Positions 1-6,940 of a stretch of 12,977 bases of DNA are shown in pieces. The position numbers and the translations under genes were made by a program. The notes below the pieces were generated by a model. It was not told the DNA's origin and did not search any database. It worked only from the letters and a program-made list of their open reading frames with translations. The DNA comes from Bacteroidaceae bacterium (GTDB taxonomy: Bacteria > Bacteroidota > Bacteroidia > Bacteroidales > Bacteroidaceae): positions 1 through 12,977 of the forward strand of contig JAGBYN010000135.1 of assembly GCA_017628775.1 (NCBI GenBank). The letters are read 5' to 3'. The first letter of the stretch is position 1, and the number at the start of each line of letters is the position of its first letter.

Positions 1-93
1 CGTCCGGATGGAAAGCACAATCACAGTGTGTGCGCTTCCGCGAATTTTGCGCATTCCGCGTGAGATATTTTTACCAGACAGTAATTTCTTTTT
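1..93 (+). repeat. Dispersed repeat, copy 1
   Basis: This stretch is repeated in direct orientation at 282-374 with roughly 85% identity by eye. Both copies run from CCGGATGG through AAGCACAA, GTGTGTGCGCTT, GCGAATTTTGCG, ATTCCGCGTGAG and TTTTACCA into a T-rich tract. It carries no coding signal of its own; the reading frames crossing it lack a recognisable start, domain or homologue. The window edge may cut the element on the left. Confidence 0.8.
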
Positions 94-186
94 TTTCTTG
101 CCACGTATCACGAGTATTTTATAATAATATCTACACTTTAATAAATGATACGTGTAAATCCTCGTGATCCGTTGGAGATATTTTTT

Positions 187-217
187 CTCACGCAGAATAC
201 GCAGAAATCGCGGAAGC
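187..217 (-). repeat. Dispersed repeat, inverted partial copy
   Basis: The reverse complement of this 31-base stretch matches 34-64 of copy 1 with about four mismatches (GCTTCCGCGA, then TGCGTATT, then GCGTGAG) and also matches 316-346 of copy 2. It therefore forms an inverted pair with each of the flanking forward copies. It looks like decayed repeat material, not a gene. Confidence 0.75.
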
Positions 218-281
218 CATGCGGAATAGAAATGCTATCACATGGGGGAATACTCGGAGGCGCACGCTACACTTGCGCCAG

Positions 282-374
282 CATCCGGATGGCAAGCACA
301 AACAAAGTGTGTGCGCTTCTGCGAATTTTGCGTATTCCGCGTGAGACTTTTTTACCAAACGGCAATATATTTTT
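282..374 (+). repeat. Dispersed repeat, copy 2
   Basis: This is the second forward copy of the element at 1-93, offset by 281 bases. It ends in TTTTTTGAACACGAA (371-385), and that 15-mer recurs at 485-499. A reading frame of 176 codons crosses the area (242-772), but it runs through repeats and through the xpt promoter and shows no domain, so I do not call it a gene. Confidence 0.8.
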
Positions 375-711
375 TTGAACACGAATTTCTCGAATTACCC
401 GATTTTTTGCTCACGAAAGTGAGTCCATGCGGTTTGCATTTCAGTTTTGTAACTCTCACGCAAAGGCGCAAAGAAACGCTAAGTTTTTTTGAACACGAAC
501 CGAAGGGCGCGCCAGTCTATCTCACAAATTACACTCTTCTTCAATGTACATTGGTATCATTAGTCTCGCCAAAAAAGAACGTCTGTTTTCAAGAGCATCA
601 GCAAATGTCGGGGCACACCCTTCAGGGTGCGACAATAGGGCACCCAGGTAACAAAAGGCAAGCGCGAAATGAATTGGACGTAAAAAATAAGCATAAAAAA
701 AGTGGCGCAAG
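375..711. other. Non-coding gap with small hairpins
   Basis: I see no gene here. The stretch holds a hairpin CTCAC-GAAA-GTGAG (410-423), a tract TCACGCAAAGGCGCAAAG (457-474) of the kind I have often seen between Bacteroidota genes, and the second TTTTTTGAACACGAA (485-499). It also holds GGGCACACCCTTCAGGGTGC (611-630), whose core CACCC/GGGTG forms a five-pair hairpin. That last motif recurs at 7315-7334 and, in degenerate form, at 12570-12591. Confidence 0.6.
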
Positions 712-744
712 TTGCTTTTTTGTGTCACTTAAGATGTATCTTTG
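712..744 (+). promoter_or_regulatory. Promoter of xpt operon
   Basis: TATCTTTG at 737-744 is a full match to the Bacteroidota -7 element TAnnTTTG. TTGC at 712-715 sits 21 bases upstream and could serve as the -33 element. Transcription would start near 750, leaving a leader of about 20 bases. This argues against the alternative TTG start at 742, which lies inside the promoter. I see no purine riboswitch upstream. Confidence 0.6.
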
Positions 745-768
745 TATTCTATTTTTAAAACAACAACA

Positions 769-1335
769 ATGAAAGCTTTAAAGGACAGAATATTAAAGGA
801 CGGCCGTTGTTTTCCTGGCGGAATCCTTAAAGTAGATAACTTTATCAACCATCAGATGGACCCCATTCTGATGAAGTCAATGGCCGTTGAGTTTGTGCGT
901 CGCTTTGCCAGCACAAAGATCAACAAAATCCTGACGGTTGAAGCCAGCGGAATTGCCCCTGCAATCATGGTGGGCAACTTATTGGAACTTCCCGTTGTGT
1001 TTGCTAAAAAAAGAGCGCCAAGCACCATGGAAAATATGCTCGTCACAGATGTTTTCTCGTTCACGAAAAACACGACCTATAAAGTATGTGTGTGCAAGGA
1101 TTACCTTTGCCCAGGCGACCAAGTGCTTTTCATCGATGACTTCCTTGCCAATGGCAATGCTGCTAAGGGCATGATTGATTTAGTACAACAAGCTGGAGCT
1201 GAACTGGTAGGCATGGGTTTCTTAATTGAAAAAGCCTTCCAAGATGGCGGCGAATACCTCCGTAATGCGGGTATTCACGTAGAGTCTTTAGCTATTGTTG
1301 AAAGCCTTGATAATTGCGAGATTAAATTAAAGTAG
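769..1335 (+). CDS. xpt: Xanthine phosphoribosyltransferase
   Basis: The product is a 188-aa cytoplasmic salvage enzyme that joins xanthine to PRPP to give XMP, which feeds GMP synthesis. The PRPP-binding loop [13 protein letters not shown] is at residues 119-131 and has the typical Xpt form. The N-terminal [13 protein letters not shown] and the segment [13 protein letters not shown] (57-69) also match the family. The length is close to the roughly 190 aa usual for Xpt. The ATG at 769 is chosen because the in-frame TTG at 742 overlaps the -7 promoter element. The permease begins 19 bases after the stop, so the two genes form an operon like xpt-pbuX of Bacillus subtilis. No guanine riboswitch is visible, so control must differ from that operon. 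Confidence 0.95.
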   Translation: MKALKDRILKDGRCFPGGILKVDNFINHQMDPILMKSMAVEFVRRFASTKINKILTVEASGIAPAIMVGNLLELPVVFAKKRAPSTMENMLVTDVFSFTKNTTYKVCVCKDYLCPGDQVLFIDDFLANGNAAKGMIDLVQQAGAELVGMGFLIEKAFQDGGEYLRNAGIHVESLAIVESLDNCEIKLK

Positions 1336-1354
1336 CACAACACCTGAAACACAC

Positions 1355-2704
1355 ATGCAACAGATGGAAACACCAGAACAACAGCTCAGCGAAAAACCAA
1401 AAGGTTTAATCTATGGGTTGGAGGACCGTCCACCCCTTCGCGACACAATCTTTGCGGCACTACAGCACCTCTTAGCCATTTTCGTGGCCATCATCACGCC
1501 TCCGCTTATCATTGCAGGAGCATTAAAGCTTGATCTGGAAACTACTGGTTTTTTGGTGTCTATGGCCTTATTTGTATCGGGCATTGCCACCTTCGTTCAA
1601 TGCCGTAGGGTAGGTCCTATTGGTTGCGGTCTGCTCTGTATTCAAGGCACAAGCTTTTCATTCATCGGCCCTATCATCGCTGCAGGGTTAGCAGGCGGGC
1701 TCCCTGCCATTTTCGGTGCCACGATCGCTGGTTCTGTCGTTGAAATCCTCGTGAGCCGCGTTTTGAAATACATGCGACGCATCGTCACACCGTTGGTGTC
1801 GGGAATTGTGGTTACGCTTATTGGTTTAAGTTTGATTAAAGTGGGCATCACGGCTTGTGGTGGCGGAGTCTCGGCTCAGGAAGCTGGCACATTTGGTTCT
1901 TTTGAATATGTGGGTCTTGCGGCCCTTGTTTTAGGCCTCATCATCCTCTTTAACCGCAGCAGCAATCCTTACTTGCGCATGAGTTCTATTGTCATTGGTC
2001 TTACCATTGGCTATATTATTTCATGGGCATTGGGCATGGTCAATTTCTCAAACATCCCCAGTTTCAGCAGTTTGAACATCCCTATTCCTTTCAAGTATGG
2101 AGTTTCTTTCGACCTTTCTGCCATTATTTCATTAGGACTCGTTTATTTGATCACAGCAATTGAGGCTTACGGCGATGTAACCGCTAACTCCTTAATTTCA
2201 GGACAGCCTGTTGAAGGCGAGGCATTCATGAAACGCGCTCAAGGCGGTATTATGGCAGATGGCGTCAACTCAGCATTAGCGGGTGTGTTCAACTCCTTCC
2301 CCAACTCAATCTTTGCCCAAAACAACGGTATGATTCAACTCACGGGGGTAGCGAGCCGCTACGTTGGTTATTTCATTGCTGGCATGTTGGTGCTCTTAGG
2401 TTTATTCCCTGTAGTGGGTTTAATCTTCTCACTCATGCCCGAACCCGTATTAGGTGGCGCCACGCTATTGATGTTTGGTACGGTCGCAGCAGCTGGTGTG
2501 CGCATCATTGCATCGCAAAACATTAACCGTAAAGCCACATTGGTCATTGCCATCAGCTTCAGTTTTGGATTAAGCGTAGAACTCGTGCCTGAGATCCTCA
2601 CTCAGCTACCAGAAACGGTGCGCAACATCTTCTCATCGGGCATCACCACAGGAGGTGTAGCAGCCATTTTGTCGAATGCTTTAATCCACATCAAGGAAGA
2701 ATAA
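1355..2704 (+). CDS. pbuX: NCS2-family xanthine permease
   Basis: This is a 449-aa inner-membrane nucleobase:cation symporter with many hydrophobic segments. By my alignment from memory to E. coli XanQ, the key residues are kept: His38 in LQHLLAIF, Glu270 (ITAIEAYGD), Asp302 (MADGVNS), and Gln322-Asn323 in the signature AQNNGMIQLTGVASRYVG (321-338). The signature fits the xanthine/urate branch, not the uracil branch. The residue I align with XanQ Asn93 appears to be Ser (GTSFSF, near residue 100), so a substrate range wider than xanthine is possible. The gene follows xpt by 19 bases. An ATG three codons in (1364) is an alternative start. Transport of xanthine is inferred from family and context. 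Confidence 0.9.
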   Translation: MQQMETPEQQLSEKPKGLIYGLEDRPPLRDTIFAALQHLLAIFVAIITPPLIIAGALKLDLETTGFLVSMALFVSGIATFVQCRRVGPIGCGLLCIQGTSFSFIGPIIAAGLAGGLPAIFGATIAGSVVEILVSRVLKYMRRIVTPLVSGIVVTLIGLSLIKVGITACGGGVSAQEAGTFGSFEYVGLAALVLGLIILFNRSSNPYLRMSSIVIGLTIGYIISWALGMVNFSNIPSFSSLNIPIPFKYGVSFDLSAIISLGLVYLITAIEAYGDVTANSLISGQPVEGEAFMKRAQGGIMADGVNSALAGVFNSFPNSIFAQNNGMIQLTGVASRYVGYFIAGMLVLLGLFPVVGLIFSLMPEPVLGGATLLMFGTVAAAGVRIIASQNINRKATLVIAISFSFGLSVELVPEILTQLPETVRNIFSSGITTGGVAAILSNALIHIKEE

Positions 2705-2720
2705 CACCGATAGTATCTTT

Positions 2721-2793
2721 TAAGGTCGGTTCTATAAAATTAGTTGGAATCAACCTAAAAAATAACACAACTAATTTATAGAACCGATCTTTA
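2721..2793. repeat. Long inverted repeat, TTCTATRAA family
   Basis: The arm at 2724-2746 (starting GGTCGGTTCTATAAAATTAG) pairs with 2768-2789 (CAACTAATTTATAGAACCGA onwards), with one bulged A and one wobble, around a 21-base loop. It begins about 20 bases after the permease stop, so it may help end the xpt operon, but no T-run follows it. The arms resemble those of the hairpin at 12293-12343. Confidence 0.7.
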
Positions 2794-2802
2794 GCGATAG
2801 AT

Positions 2803-2839
2803 AAGAGGATGTGCCAAATTTCTTTTGACACATCCTCTT
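2803..2839 (+). terminator. Terminator hairpin A, GGGTGT family
   Basis: AAGAGGATGTGCCAAA (2803-2818) pairs with TTTGACACATCCTCTT (2824-2839) with a single C/A mismatch, which would be a G-U wobble in a minus-strand transcript. It lies 98 bases after the permease stop and is the last structure before the next promoter. There is no long U-tract, so termination is inferred from position and stem strength. Its arms resemble hairpins B (4497-4550) and C (7646-7685). Confidence 0.6.
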
Positions 2840-3001
2840 CATGATATATAAATGTTACGCCCCACTTGGCGACGGAACGCCACAACATGGTCCTACAGCA
2901 TCTGTTAGGCTATAGCTCGCCCCACCCTCTTATCGACTCGCCCAAAGCTGTCGGCTGCTCACCACCTATAATCTTCTAACACCCTTAAAAAATTAACATT
3001 C
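2840..3001. other. Non-coding gap, GC-rich block
   Basis: I see no gene here. A GC-rich block (about 2857-2965) contains GGCG-ACGGAA-CGCC (2868-2881), able to form a short hairpin, and two CGCCCCAC copies (2858-2865 and 2918-2925). On the minus strand an open stretch reads ...DAVGPCCGVPSPSGA between two stops, but it has no ATG. The composition differs from the AT-rich flanks, and the block may be another dispersed element. Confidence 0.4.
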
Positions 3002-3037
3002 TTTGAAGGTCTATAAAAAATGTTGTATGTAATTTTG
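3002..3037 (+). promoter_or_regulatory. Promoter of metal exporter
   Basis: TAATTTTG at 3030-3037 fully matches the -7 consensus TAnnTTTG. The nearest TTTG (3002-3005) is 24 bases upstream, longer than the usual 19-21, so the -33 element is weak or absent. Transcription would begin around 3040-3046, at the left edge of the folded leader. Confidence 0.5.
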
Positions 3038-3041
3038 CAGT

Positions 3042-3135
3042 CCGAAGTCAGCGGAACAGCAGCGCCATACGGTGAATTTCCTTCTGCGGCGTGCACCTCG
3101 ATCTGCACTGCGTGCACGCTTCTGCTTGACACCGG
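3042..3135 (+). ncRNA. Structured 5' leader, three-way junction
   Basis: The predicted leader folds by hand into a closed three-way junction. P1 pairs 3042-3056 with 3120-3135: CCG/CGG, an AA/AC internal loop, GTCA/TGAC, then GCGGAA/TTCTGC with one bulged T. That makes 13 pairs, one of them G-U. P2 is GCAG/CTGC (3059-3062/3084-3087) enclosing CGCC-ATAC-GGTG (3063-3074). P3 is GCGTGCAC/GTGCACGC (3089-3096/3112-3119), eight perfect pairs directly abutting P1. It ends 44 bases before the exporter start. GGAAC (3053-3057) could instead pair with GTTCC (3153-3157), a possible alternative state. I match it to no riboswitch class I know. A cis-regulatory role is inference; pairing by eye can be chance. 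Confidence 0.45.
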
Positions 3136-3179
3136 CCATACTCATTATTTCAGTTCCATCTTTTTAAATTCATACGCTC

Positions 3180-4460
3180 ATGCATGAAATGATTCAATTG
3201 GTGAATGAAATGTCGCCATTCCTGCTCTTGGGTTTTCTCCTTGCTGGTTTGATGCACGCTTTCATTCCTCATTCCGTTTACGGTAAGTACCTTTCAGTTA
3301 ATAATTGGCGTTCGGTATTGTATGCCACACTTTTTGGCATTCCCTTGCCCCTCTGCTCGTGTGGTGTGATCCCCACAGCGATGTCGCTACGCCGCGAAGG
3401 CGCCAGCAAGGGTTCAACGATCGCCTTCCTGATCGCCACACCCCAACCTGGCATCGACTCCATTATCGCCACCTACTCGCTCATGGGACTTCCCTTTGCC
3501 ATCATTCGTCCCATCGTGGCATTTATCACCGCCATCCTGAGCGGTTTGCTCTGCAATCGTTTTGACCACAACGAACCACAAACAGCAAGCGTTGCCGCAC
3601 AAGCCCAAACCTCTGATATCCAAGGAAACTTCATCAGTCGCATGAAGATTGCCCTGAAATATGGTTTTGTGGATATGATGCAGGACATCGGTAAATGGTT
3701 GATTATCGGTCTGCTCATTGCAGGTGCCATCACCATGCTTGTGCCCGATAGTTTCTTCATGTACTTTAAGGACAACACCACCCTGAGCATCCTTTTCGTA
3801 CTCGTGTTTATCTTTCCGATGTATCTCTGCGCCACAGGAAGCATTCCCATCGCCGTGGCATTGATGCTCAAAGGCATATCGCCCGGTGCTGCGTTGGTGC
3901 TTTTATCTGTAGGTCCGGCATGCAACCTCGCTTCTTTGCTCATCGTGGGCAGGGTGCTTGGCAGACGCACGCTTTTCCTCTACGTCCTTTCCATCGTGGC
4001 AGTATCTGTAGGTTCTGCCTACGTGGTTGACCTGTTCTTACCTCAAGAATGGTTTACATCGGCCTTGCGTTCATTGCAAACGTGCCATCACGACCACATT
4101 GAGTGGTTCAACATGGTGTGCACCATAATCCTCTTCCTGCTCCTTGGCCATGCCTTTTGGCTTAAGCACCACCACAAAGGATGTGGATGCCACCACCATC
4201 ACCACGACGATGCTTGCGGTTGCGGCGGCCATTGTTCATGCACCACTGCCCCAGCCACACAAACCTATAAGGTGAGCGGTCTGCATTGCAACCACTGCAA
4301 AACCAATGCCGAAAAGGCTGTTGCGCAAATAGAAGGTGTGAAACGCGTGGAAATCTCCCTTGCCGACGGCACCATGATTGTTGAGGGCCATGCTTCGCCC
4401 CAGGACATCGCCTCAGCCCTCCAAGCGCTTGGCTTTGAAGCACAGCAAACCACGGCGTAA
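3180..4460 (+). CDS. Cu/Zn-type efflux permease with C-terminal HMA domain
   Basis: This is a 426-aa inner-membrane permease of the ArsP/DUF318 superfamily, closest in my judgement to the SO_0444-type Cu/Zn efflux group. It has two four-helix halves, about residues 10-127 and 160-290, joined by a polar linker, and one more membrane segment at about 311-328. PLCSCGVIPTA (57-67, Cys59 and Cys61) and the matching MYLCATGSIPIA (214-225) mark the family. After the last helix comes a cytosolic or periplasmic tail with a dense metal-binding patch (330-354: eleven-odd His plus Cys335, 337, 346, 348, 352, 354). An HMA domain follows at about 362-423, with GLHCNHC giving the metal pair Cys370/Cys373. 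Export of Cu, Zn or a similar soft metal is inferred from the family and these ligands. The start at 3180 has a second in-frame ATG at 3189. The gene stands alone, with no ArsR/MerR regulator beside it. Confidence 0.85.
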   Translation: MHEMIQLVNEMSPFLLLGFLLAGLMHAFIPHSVYGKYLSVNNWRSVLYATLFGIPLPLCSCGVIPTAMSLRREGASKGSTIAFLIATPQPGIDSIIATYSLMGLPFAIIRPIVAFITAILSGLLCNRFDHNEPQTASVAAQAQTSDIQGNFISRMKIALKYGFVDMMQDIGKWLIIGLLIAGAITMLVPDSFFMYFKDNTTLSILFVLVFIFPMYLCATGSIPIAVALMLKGISPGAALVLLSVGPACNLASLLIVGRVLGRRTLFLYVLSIVAVSVGSAYVVDLFLPQEWFTSALRSLQTCHHDHIEWFNMVCTIILFLLLGHAFWLKHHHKGCGCHHHHHDDACGCGGHCSCTTAPATQTYKVSGLHCNHCKTNAEKAVAQIEGVKRVEISLADGTMIVEGHASPQDIASALQALGFEAQQTTA

Positions 4461-4496
4461 AACTCTGTTCTTAAATATATTGAAAGCATTAACACA

Positions 4497-4550
4497 ACAA
4501 GAGAAGTGGGTGTACCAAAATCACGGTTTTGGCACACCCACTTCTCTTGT
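4497..4550. terminator. Bidirectional terminator hairpin B
   Basis: A 24-base arm (4497-4520, including GAAGTGGGTGTACCAAAA) pairs with 4527-4550 around the loop TCACGG, with 23 of 24 positions matched. The one A/C mismatch becomes a G-U pair in the minus-strand RNA. It sits between two converging genes, 36 bases after the exporter stop and 41 bases after the synthetase stop, so it very likely ends both transcripts. It belongs to the same motif family as hairpins A and C. Confidence 0.85.
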
Positions 4551-4591
4551 GTGACTTAAAAGGTCAAGTAACTGATGTCTTTGCAGTTCAC

Positions 4592-6241
4592 TTAATCCTT
4601 CTGACGAATCTCCGTGCGACGGATTTTACCACTGATGGTCTTGGGAAGTTCATCCACAAACTCAATCACTCTGGGGTACTTGTAAGGCGCTGTAACGCGC
4701 TTCACATGATGCTGAAGTTCCTTGATAAGGTCAGGCGATGCCTTTTCCTTATATTCCTTCGTCAGGATAATCGTAGCCTTAACCACTTGACCGCGCACCT
4801 CATCGGGCACGCCCGTTATGGCACATTCAAGAACGGCGGGATGGGTCATCAGCGCACTTTCCACTTCAAAAGGACCAATGCGGTAGCCCGAACTCTTGAT
4901 CACATCGTCGGCACGTCCCACAAACCAATAGTAGCCATCGCCATCTTTCCACGCCACGTCGCCAGTGTAGTAAATGCCATCGTGAAGCACTTCGGCGGTG
5001 CGTTCAGGGTCGCGGTAATACCCTTGGAAGAGCCCCACGGGTTTCTTATCACCAAAACGCACCACGATTTGACCTTGTTCACCAGCCTCAACCGAACGGC
5101 CGTCGGCATCAATAAGGTCCACATCATACTGCGGATTGGGAAGTCCCATACTTCCGGGTTTGGGAGTTACCCAAGGCATATTGCCTATCGTCAGCGTTGT
5201 TTCTGTCTGTCCAAATCCTTCCATAAGCGAAATGCCCGTAAGTTCCTTAAATGTGTGGAACACGGCAGGGTTCAAGGCCTCTCCGGCAATGGTGCAGTAT
5301 TCAAGCGCAGAGAGATCGTAACGCGTTAAATCCTCGTGGATCAAGAAGCGGAATATTGTTGGAGGCGCACAGAGCGAGGTCACCTTATAGTCCTGCATTT
5401 TCTGAAGGATATCGGCGGGTGTAAATTTCTCGTGGTCGTACACAAACACCGTTGCGCCACTGATCCATTGTCCGTAAATCTTGCCCCAAGCTGCCTTTCC
5501 CCATCCTGTGTCGGCTATGGTCAAGTGAAGGCTGTTGGGCTTAAGATTATGCCAGAAGTGTGCCACACAAATCAAACCGAGGGGATAAGTAAAATCGTGC
5601 GCCACCATCTTAGGTTGACCAGAAGTACCGCTGGTAAAGTAGATGATCATCGTGTCGTCGTTCGTATTCCCCTCTGCAGGACGCACAAAAGGCGCAGCAT
5701 GGCTGATACCGGTTTGGAAATCCTCTAAACCCTCACGCAAAACAGGACCGATGCTTACGACATACTGCAACGTGGGACATTCTGGGCGCGCCTCGTTGAT
5801 GTGATCAAGGATAATATCTTCGCCTGCACAAACAATCATCTTAATGCTGGCGGCATTACAGCGATAAACAATATCTTTCTTCGTCAGCAAGTGTGTTGCG
5901 GGAATCACAACAGCCCCTAATTTCGTCAAGGCTACGGTCGAGAACCAGAATTCGGCTCTTCGCTTGAGAATCAGCATCACCTTGTCGCCCTTGCCTATTC
6001 CAAGTTGTTGGAAGTATGAAGCGGTTTGATCGGTGTAGTACTTCATGTCGGCAAACGTAAAGCGGCGTTCTTCGCCCTTATCGTTTGTCCAGAGCATGGC
6101 TAATTTATTAGGTTCTTTTTCTGCCCAGGCATCAACGATATCGTAGCCAAAGTTAAAGTTATCGGGAACGTTGATGTGGAAATTTTGTTGAAAATCTTCT
6201 TGTGAAGTAAAAGTCGTTTGGTTAAGAAATCTATGTATCAT
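4592..6241 (-). CDS. AMP-forming acyl-CoA synthetase (ANL family)
   Basis: This 549-aa enzyme should activate a carboxylic acid with ATP and CoA through an acyl-adenylate. All core motifs are present: the phosphate loop YFTSGTSGQPK (201-211), EGFGQTETTL (341-350), YTGD (425-428), the hinge region GRADDVIKSSGYRIGPFEVE (442-461) with Asp445, and the catalytic lysine Lys539 in PKTISGKIRR (533-542). DTGWGKAAWGKIYGQW (244-259) resembles the medium-chain (ACSM) and acetyl-CoA synthetase-like members, so short- or medium-chain acids are likely substrates, but the sequence does not settle which. Length and motifs are intact. It is the second gene of an operon, starting 33 bases after the XRE-cupin regulator. 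The ATG at 6241 is the natural start. Some relatives are annotated as acetyl-CoA synthetase. Confidence 0.9.
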   Translation of the reverse strand: MIHRFLNQTTFTSQEDFQQNFHINVPDNFNFGYDIVDAWAEKEPNKLAMLWTNDKGEERRFTFADMKYYTDQTASYFQQLGIGKGDKVMLILKRRAEFWFSTVALTKLGAVVIPATHLLTKKDIVYRCNAASIKMIVCAGEDIILDHINEARPECPTLQYVVSIGPVLREGLEDFQTGISHAAPFVRPAEGNTNDDTMIIYFTSGTSGQPKMVAHDFTYPLGLICVAHFWHNLKPNSLHLTIADTGWGKAAWGKIYGQWISGATVFVYDHEKFTPADILQKMQDYKVTSLCAPPTIFRFLIHEDLTRYDLSALEYCTIAGEALNPAVFHTFKELTGISLMEGFGQTETTLTIGNMPWVTPKPGSMGLPNPQYDVDLIDADGRSVEAGEQGQIVVRFGDKKPVGLFQGYYRDPERTAEVLHDGIYYTGDVAWKDGDGYYWFVGRADDVIKSSGYRIGPFEVESALMTHPAVLECAITGVPDEVRGQVVKATIILTKEYKEKASPDLIKELQHHVKRVTAPYKYPRVIEFVDELPKTISGKIRRTEIRQKD

Positions 6242-6274
6242 TGTGACCGTGAATGCTAAAGAAATTTCTCACCG

Positions 6275-6829
6275 TTACATGATGACGGCGAGTAGTTTCA
6301 TGGGTTTATCATTTAAAGCACGCATACCATGCGGTAGTTGAGCATCGAAGTAGATGCTGTCGCCCACGTTAAGGGTCAACAGCTTTCCACCAATACTAAT
6401 TTCCATACTCCCCTCAATAACATAGTTAAACTCCTGTCCTGAGTGTGTATTGATGTGGAATGGCTGATCGGCAGGTTTTGGTTCAATGGTCACAATAAAG
6501 GGGTCGGCAATACGGTTGCGGAAGCACGCTGCAAGGGCTTGATATTTGTAAGCCTTTGAGCGTTCAATGCTCGTGCCCTTTCCCGCACGGGTCAAGAAAT
6601 AGGTGCTCATCTTTGGTTCTTCGCCAAACATAAGGGTGTCGAGGGGAATATTGTAATGACGCGAAATCTTTTGCAACATCCCTACCGATATCTCTGAGCT
6701 GCCATTTTCAGCTTTTTCATATTCCTCGCGCGAAATGTCACACTCGCAAATAACATCGTCAATCGTAAGGTCGAGTGCGTCACGAAGACCGCGTAAGCGT
6801 TCTGCAATCTGAATAATGTGTTCTTCCAT
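6275..6829 (-). CDS. XRE-cupin transcriptional regulator
   Basis: This 184-aa protein has an N-terminal Cro/C1-type helix-turn-helix at about residues 6-66 (LRGLRDALDLTIDDVICECDI, then the recognition region REEYEKAENGSSEIS). A C-terminal cupin barrel occupies about 108-184. Cupin metal ligands can be picked out as His125, His129 and Glu133 (FHINTHSGQEF), with His167 (QLPHGMRAL) in the second motif. Regulators of this type sense small molecules in the cupin pocket and often control adjacent metabolic genes. Here it leads a two-gene operon with an acyl-CoA synthetase, so the ligand may be a carboxylate or acyl-CoA. That is inference. The inverted repeat at 6877-6897 near its promoter suggests autoregulation. 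The ATG at 6829 follows AAAAGGAT, a fair ribosome site for this phylum. Confidence 0.9.
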   Translation of the reverse strand: MEEHIIQIAERLRGLRDALDLTIDDVICECDISREEYEKAENGSSEISVGMLQKISRHYNIPLDTLMFGEEPKMSTYFLTRAGKGTSIERSKAYKYQALAACFRNRIADPFIVTIEPKPADQPFHINTHSGQEFNYVIEGSMEISIGGKLLTLNVGDSIYFDAQLPHGMRALNDKPMKLLAVIM

Positions 6830-6876
6830 AATCCTTTTGTTTTTTGCTAAGTGAAACTAAAATTGTGAATAAGATG

Positions 6877-6897
6877 AAATTGAGAAAACTTCAATTT
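6877..6897. promoter_or_regulatory. Candidate operator, AAATTGA-N7-TCAATTT
   Basis: A perfect seven-base inverted repeat with a seven-base spacer lies between the predicted start of transcription (about 6901-6903, minus strand) and the regulator's ATG at 6829. Symmetry, size and position fit an operator for the HTH protein encoded just downstream. An AT-rich repeat can arise by chance, so confidence is moderate. Confidence 0.45.
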
Positions 6898-6909
6898 GAA
6901 TATTGACGA

Positions 6910-6917
6910 CAAAAGTA
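6910..6917 (-). promoter_or_regulatory. -7 element of regulator operon
   Basis: The minus strand reads TACTTTTG here, a full match to TAnnTTTG. No clear TTTG lies 19-21 bases further upstream; the nearest, TTTCG, is only about 11 bases away. It gives a leader of about 70 bases carrying the candidate operator. Confidence 0.5.
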
Positions 6918-6940
6918 GTGCTATTTTTCGAAATGCTCAG

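Noticed and set aside
742..768. TTG start giving xpt nine extra residues
   Set aside because: The TTG lies inside the -7 promoter element; the ATG at 769 gives the normal Xpt N-terminus.
500..768. Purine riboswitch before xpt
   Set aside because: The predicted leader is only about 20 bases, and I find no conserved purine-aptamer core upstream.
242..772. 176-codon plus-strand open frame upstream of xpt
   Set aside because: It runs through dispersed repeats and the xpt promoter, has no domain or sensible start, and ends just inside xpt in another frame.
2857..2926. Minus-strand peptide ...DAVGPCCGVPSPSGA
   Set aside because: It has no ATG, is bounded closely by stops, and its GC-rich hairpin content fits a repeat better than a gene.
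3473..3970. 165-codon minus-strand frame
   Set aside because: It is antisense to the metal exporter and shows no domain.
4529..5329. 266-codon plus-strand frame
   Set aside because: It lies antisense within the acyl-CoA synthetase gene, which has every expected motif; it is a shadow frame.
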